Shown: in pieces, positions 23,668 through 24,581 of the stretch
Numbering within the stretch: the first letter of the stretch is position 1
Layout of the letters: every line of letters starts with the position of its first letter
Origin: an uncultured Rothia sp.
Lineage (GTDB): Bacteria; Actinomycetota; Actinomycetes; Actinomycetales; Micrococcaceae
NCBI GenBank assembly: GCA_946222285.1
Contig: CAMIIP010000025.1
Location: 1-24,581, forward strand
Direction: 5' to 3'
DNA length: 24,581 nucleotides
Notes under the pieces: generated by a model
What the model saw: only the letters and a program-made list of their open reading frames with translations
The model's database searches: none
Told to the model about the DNA's origin: nothing
Made by a program: the position numbers and the translations under genes

Positions 23668-24275
23668 CTATGCCTGTCGTCGTCGAATGATTTGCTGAGC
23701 AGAATCTGATGCGACCCATAAAGATGCCCCCAACATAATTGCGTCTTTAATAACCAGTCTGCCAGGAGTAGCTAAATAAGGAAAGCCATGATCGGGACCG
23801 CCAAGATTTGGGACCCAAACCTCAGGGGTGGTAATGAGGAAAGAGAAGGTAACTAAGCTCATTCCGGCAAGAAGCAATCCTCCAATAAGACTAAATTCCG
23901 CTCTTATCCAACCTGCAGCTATCAGCAGACCAATGAGAACAATAGTGGCTCCGATAAAAATACCAACGGAATAAGTTCCGTTGGATTCGTGCCATGCTTG
24001 ATTGGCTGCTACTACTGCCCCTTCAGGGTTTTTATGCTCTTTGTATTCCTCAGGGTGGTTAATCATCCACTTGAAGAACGGGCTATTGGCAACAAAAGGA
24101 ATGATTCCTTCGCTTTCGTATTTAGTTACTTTTAGTCCGCCGATCCAAAGAGTTACCACAACCAATCCCAATTTTGTCAGATTTTTTCCAATAAAATCAA
24201 GATTTGCAATTAAATCAATTGCTTTGTTAATTGGCGATTTATTTTCTTTTTTGCGTTTTGAAATGTGGAAGACAT
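23668..24275 (-). CDS. DUF417 (YkgB-like) membrane protein, reading frame interrupted by a -1 shift
   Basis: The product resembles E. coli YkgB/DUF417, inner-membrane proteins of unknown function: LVVVTLWIGGLKVTKYESEGIIPFVANSPFFKWM, then a hydrophilic segment, then helices around GIFIGATIVLIGLLIAAG and IGGLLLAGMSLVTFSFLITTPEVW. The open frame from TTG at 24171 gives only 167 residues and starts inside helix 1. Upstream in the same frame lies INKAIDLIANLDFIGKNLTKLG, which matches the family's N-terminus, but that frame has no usable start codon. An ATG at 24275 in the neighbouring frame reads MSSTFQNAKK and then meets A-AAA-AAG. A -1 shift there continues into the DUF417 frame, giving about 202 residues, the usual length. 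AAGGA lies about 12 bases before this ATG. AT-rich compared with the core genes. Confidence 0.7.
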
Positions 24276-24527
24276 TATTGTTTTTTTCCTTAACTGATGA
24301 ATTATTTTAAAAGGAAATTAAAATTATTCATTGAGGTTCATTTATAAGAAGTGAAATTAGTGCTTCACCCCACGAAGTTAAAGGTCTCATCAATGATAAA
24401 AATTGAGGATAAATTTTGATAATATTCTCAGATCAAGCCGGAAAGACCGTTGCGCTACCATCGTACAATGAGACTTAATTAACAAAAAAGTCTGATTGGA
24501 TATATTCGATTGAGATATAGGTACCTT
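24276..24527. other. AT-rich non-coding region upstream of DUF417
   Basis: No ORF of convincing length is present. An imperfect palindrome (TGAGGATA at about 24412-24419 and TATTCTCA at about 24424-24431) could be an operator. The promoter of the DUF417 gene should lie here. The low GC content contrasts with the core genes. Confidence 0.4.
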
Positions 24528-24581
24528 GAGGCTTATTCATAAGGGGGGGTAAAACCAGCCCCATCACCAACTAGACAACGG
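24528..24581. repeat. Right copy of terminal inverted repeat, probable IS end
   Basis: Reading GAGGCTTATTCATAAG and then a run of 7 G, this is the inverted copy of bases 1-55. The IS body would continue past the window end. The flank immediately before it (GTACCTT) differs from the flank after the left copy (TACAATT), so the two ends belong to separate insertions or are not the two sides of one target duplication. Confidence 0.7.

Noticed and set aside
1..24581. Composite transposon bounded by the terminal inverted repeats
   Set aside because: The interior holds core genes (purSQL, dnaX, recR, lysC, SRP RNA, tRNA) and no transposase; contig ends in IS copies explain it more simply.

Overview
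The window looks like chromosome of a high-GC Gram-positive actinobacterium of the Micrococcaceae, most plausibly Rothia. Supporting signs are the three-gene purS-purQ-purL arrangement, a small SRP RNA directly upstream of dnaX, DUF559 and DUF2087 proteins typical of Actinobacteria, and several genes that appear to be transcribed without a leader. The genus is inferred from overall character; no search was run. Both window ends are copies of the same ~54-base sequence in inverted orientation. It looks like the end of an insertion sequence (IS), so the window is probably a contig that breaks at two copies of one IS.

Layout. 1-400: IS end, a 5'-truncated AT-rich gene and a strong terminator. 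606-4134 (+): a DASS-family anion transporter, an NADPH-dependent FMN reductase, a single-domain asparaginase, and a Q/P-rich four-helix membrane protein split by a frameshift. 4282-5730 (-): an APC amino-acid permease. 5960-9368 (-): the purSQL operon for formylglycinamidine ribonucleotide synthesis, ended by a long hairpin terminator. 9494-11664 (+): a histidine-rich membrane protein and a PepSY-type membrane protein with a His/Asp loop, probably a metal- or haem-related pair. 11721-14142 (-): a conserved actinobacterial protein and aspartate kinase. 14364-17775 (+): an AbiEi-like/DUF559 protein bracketed by two identical 58-bp palindromic repeats, a DUF2087 protein overlapping an MFS transporter, and a DUF1801 protein. 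17776-22072 (-): recR with an unusual acidic tail, dnaX, and the SRP RNA gene with a clear promoter. 22147-22996 (-): an hchA-like gene broken at its catalytic cysteine. 23271-23358: tRNA-Ser(GGA). 23668-24275 (-): an AT-rich DUF417 membrane protein gene whose reading frame needs a -1 shift at an A-AAA-AAG heptamer. Then the second IS end.

The housekeeping genes cover purine synthesis, the DNA polymerase clamp loader, recombination repair, aspartate-family amino acids and protein targeting. The four (+)-strand genes between recR and lysC look like an accessory insertion into an older dnaX-recR-lysC neighbourhood. Three genes carry single-base frame disruptions, so either decay or sequencing error has to be considered. 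The most interesting signals are the paired palindromes around the DUF559 gene (one supplies that gene's stop codon), the slippery heptamer in the DUF417 gene, the RecR tail, and a recurring TANNNT-N6-start-codon arrangement that marks leaderless genes.
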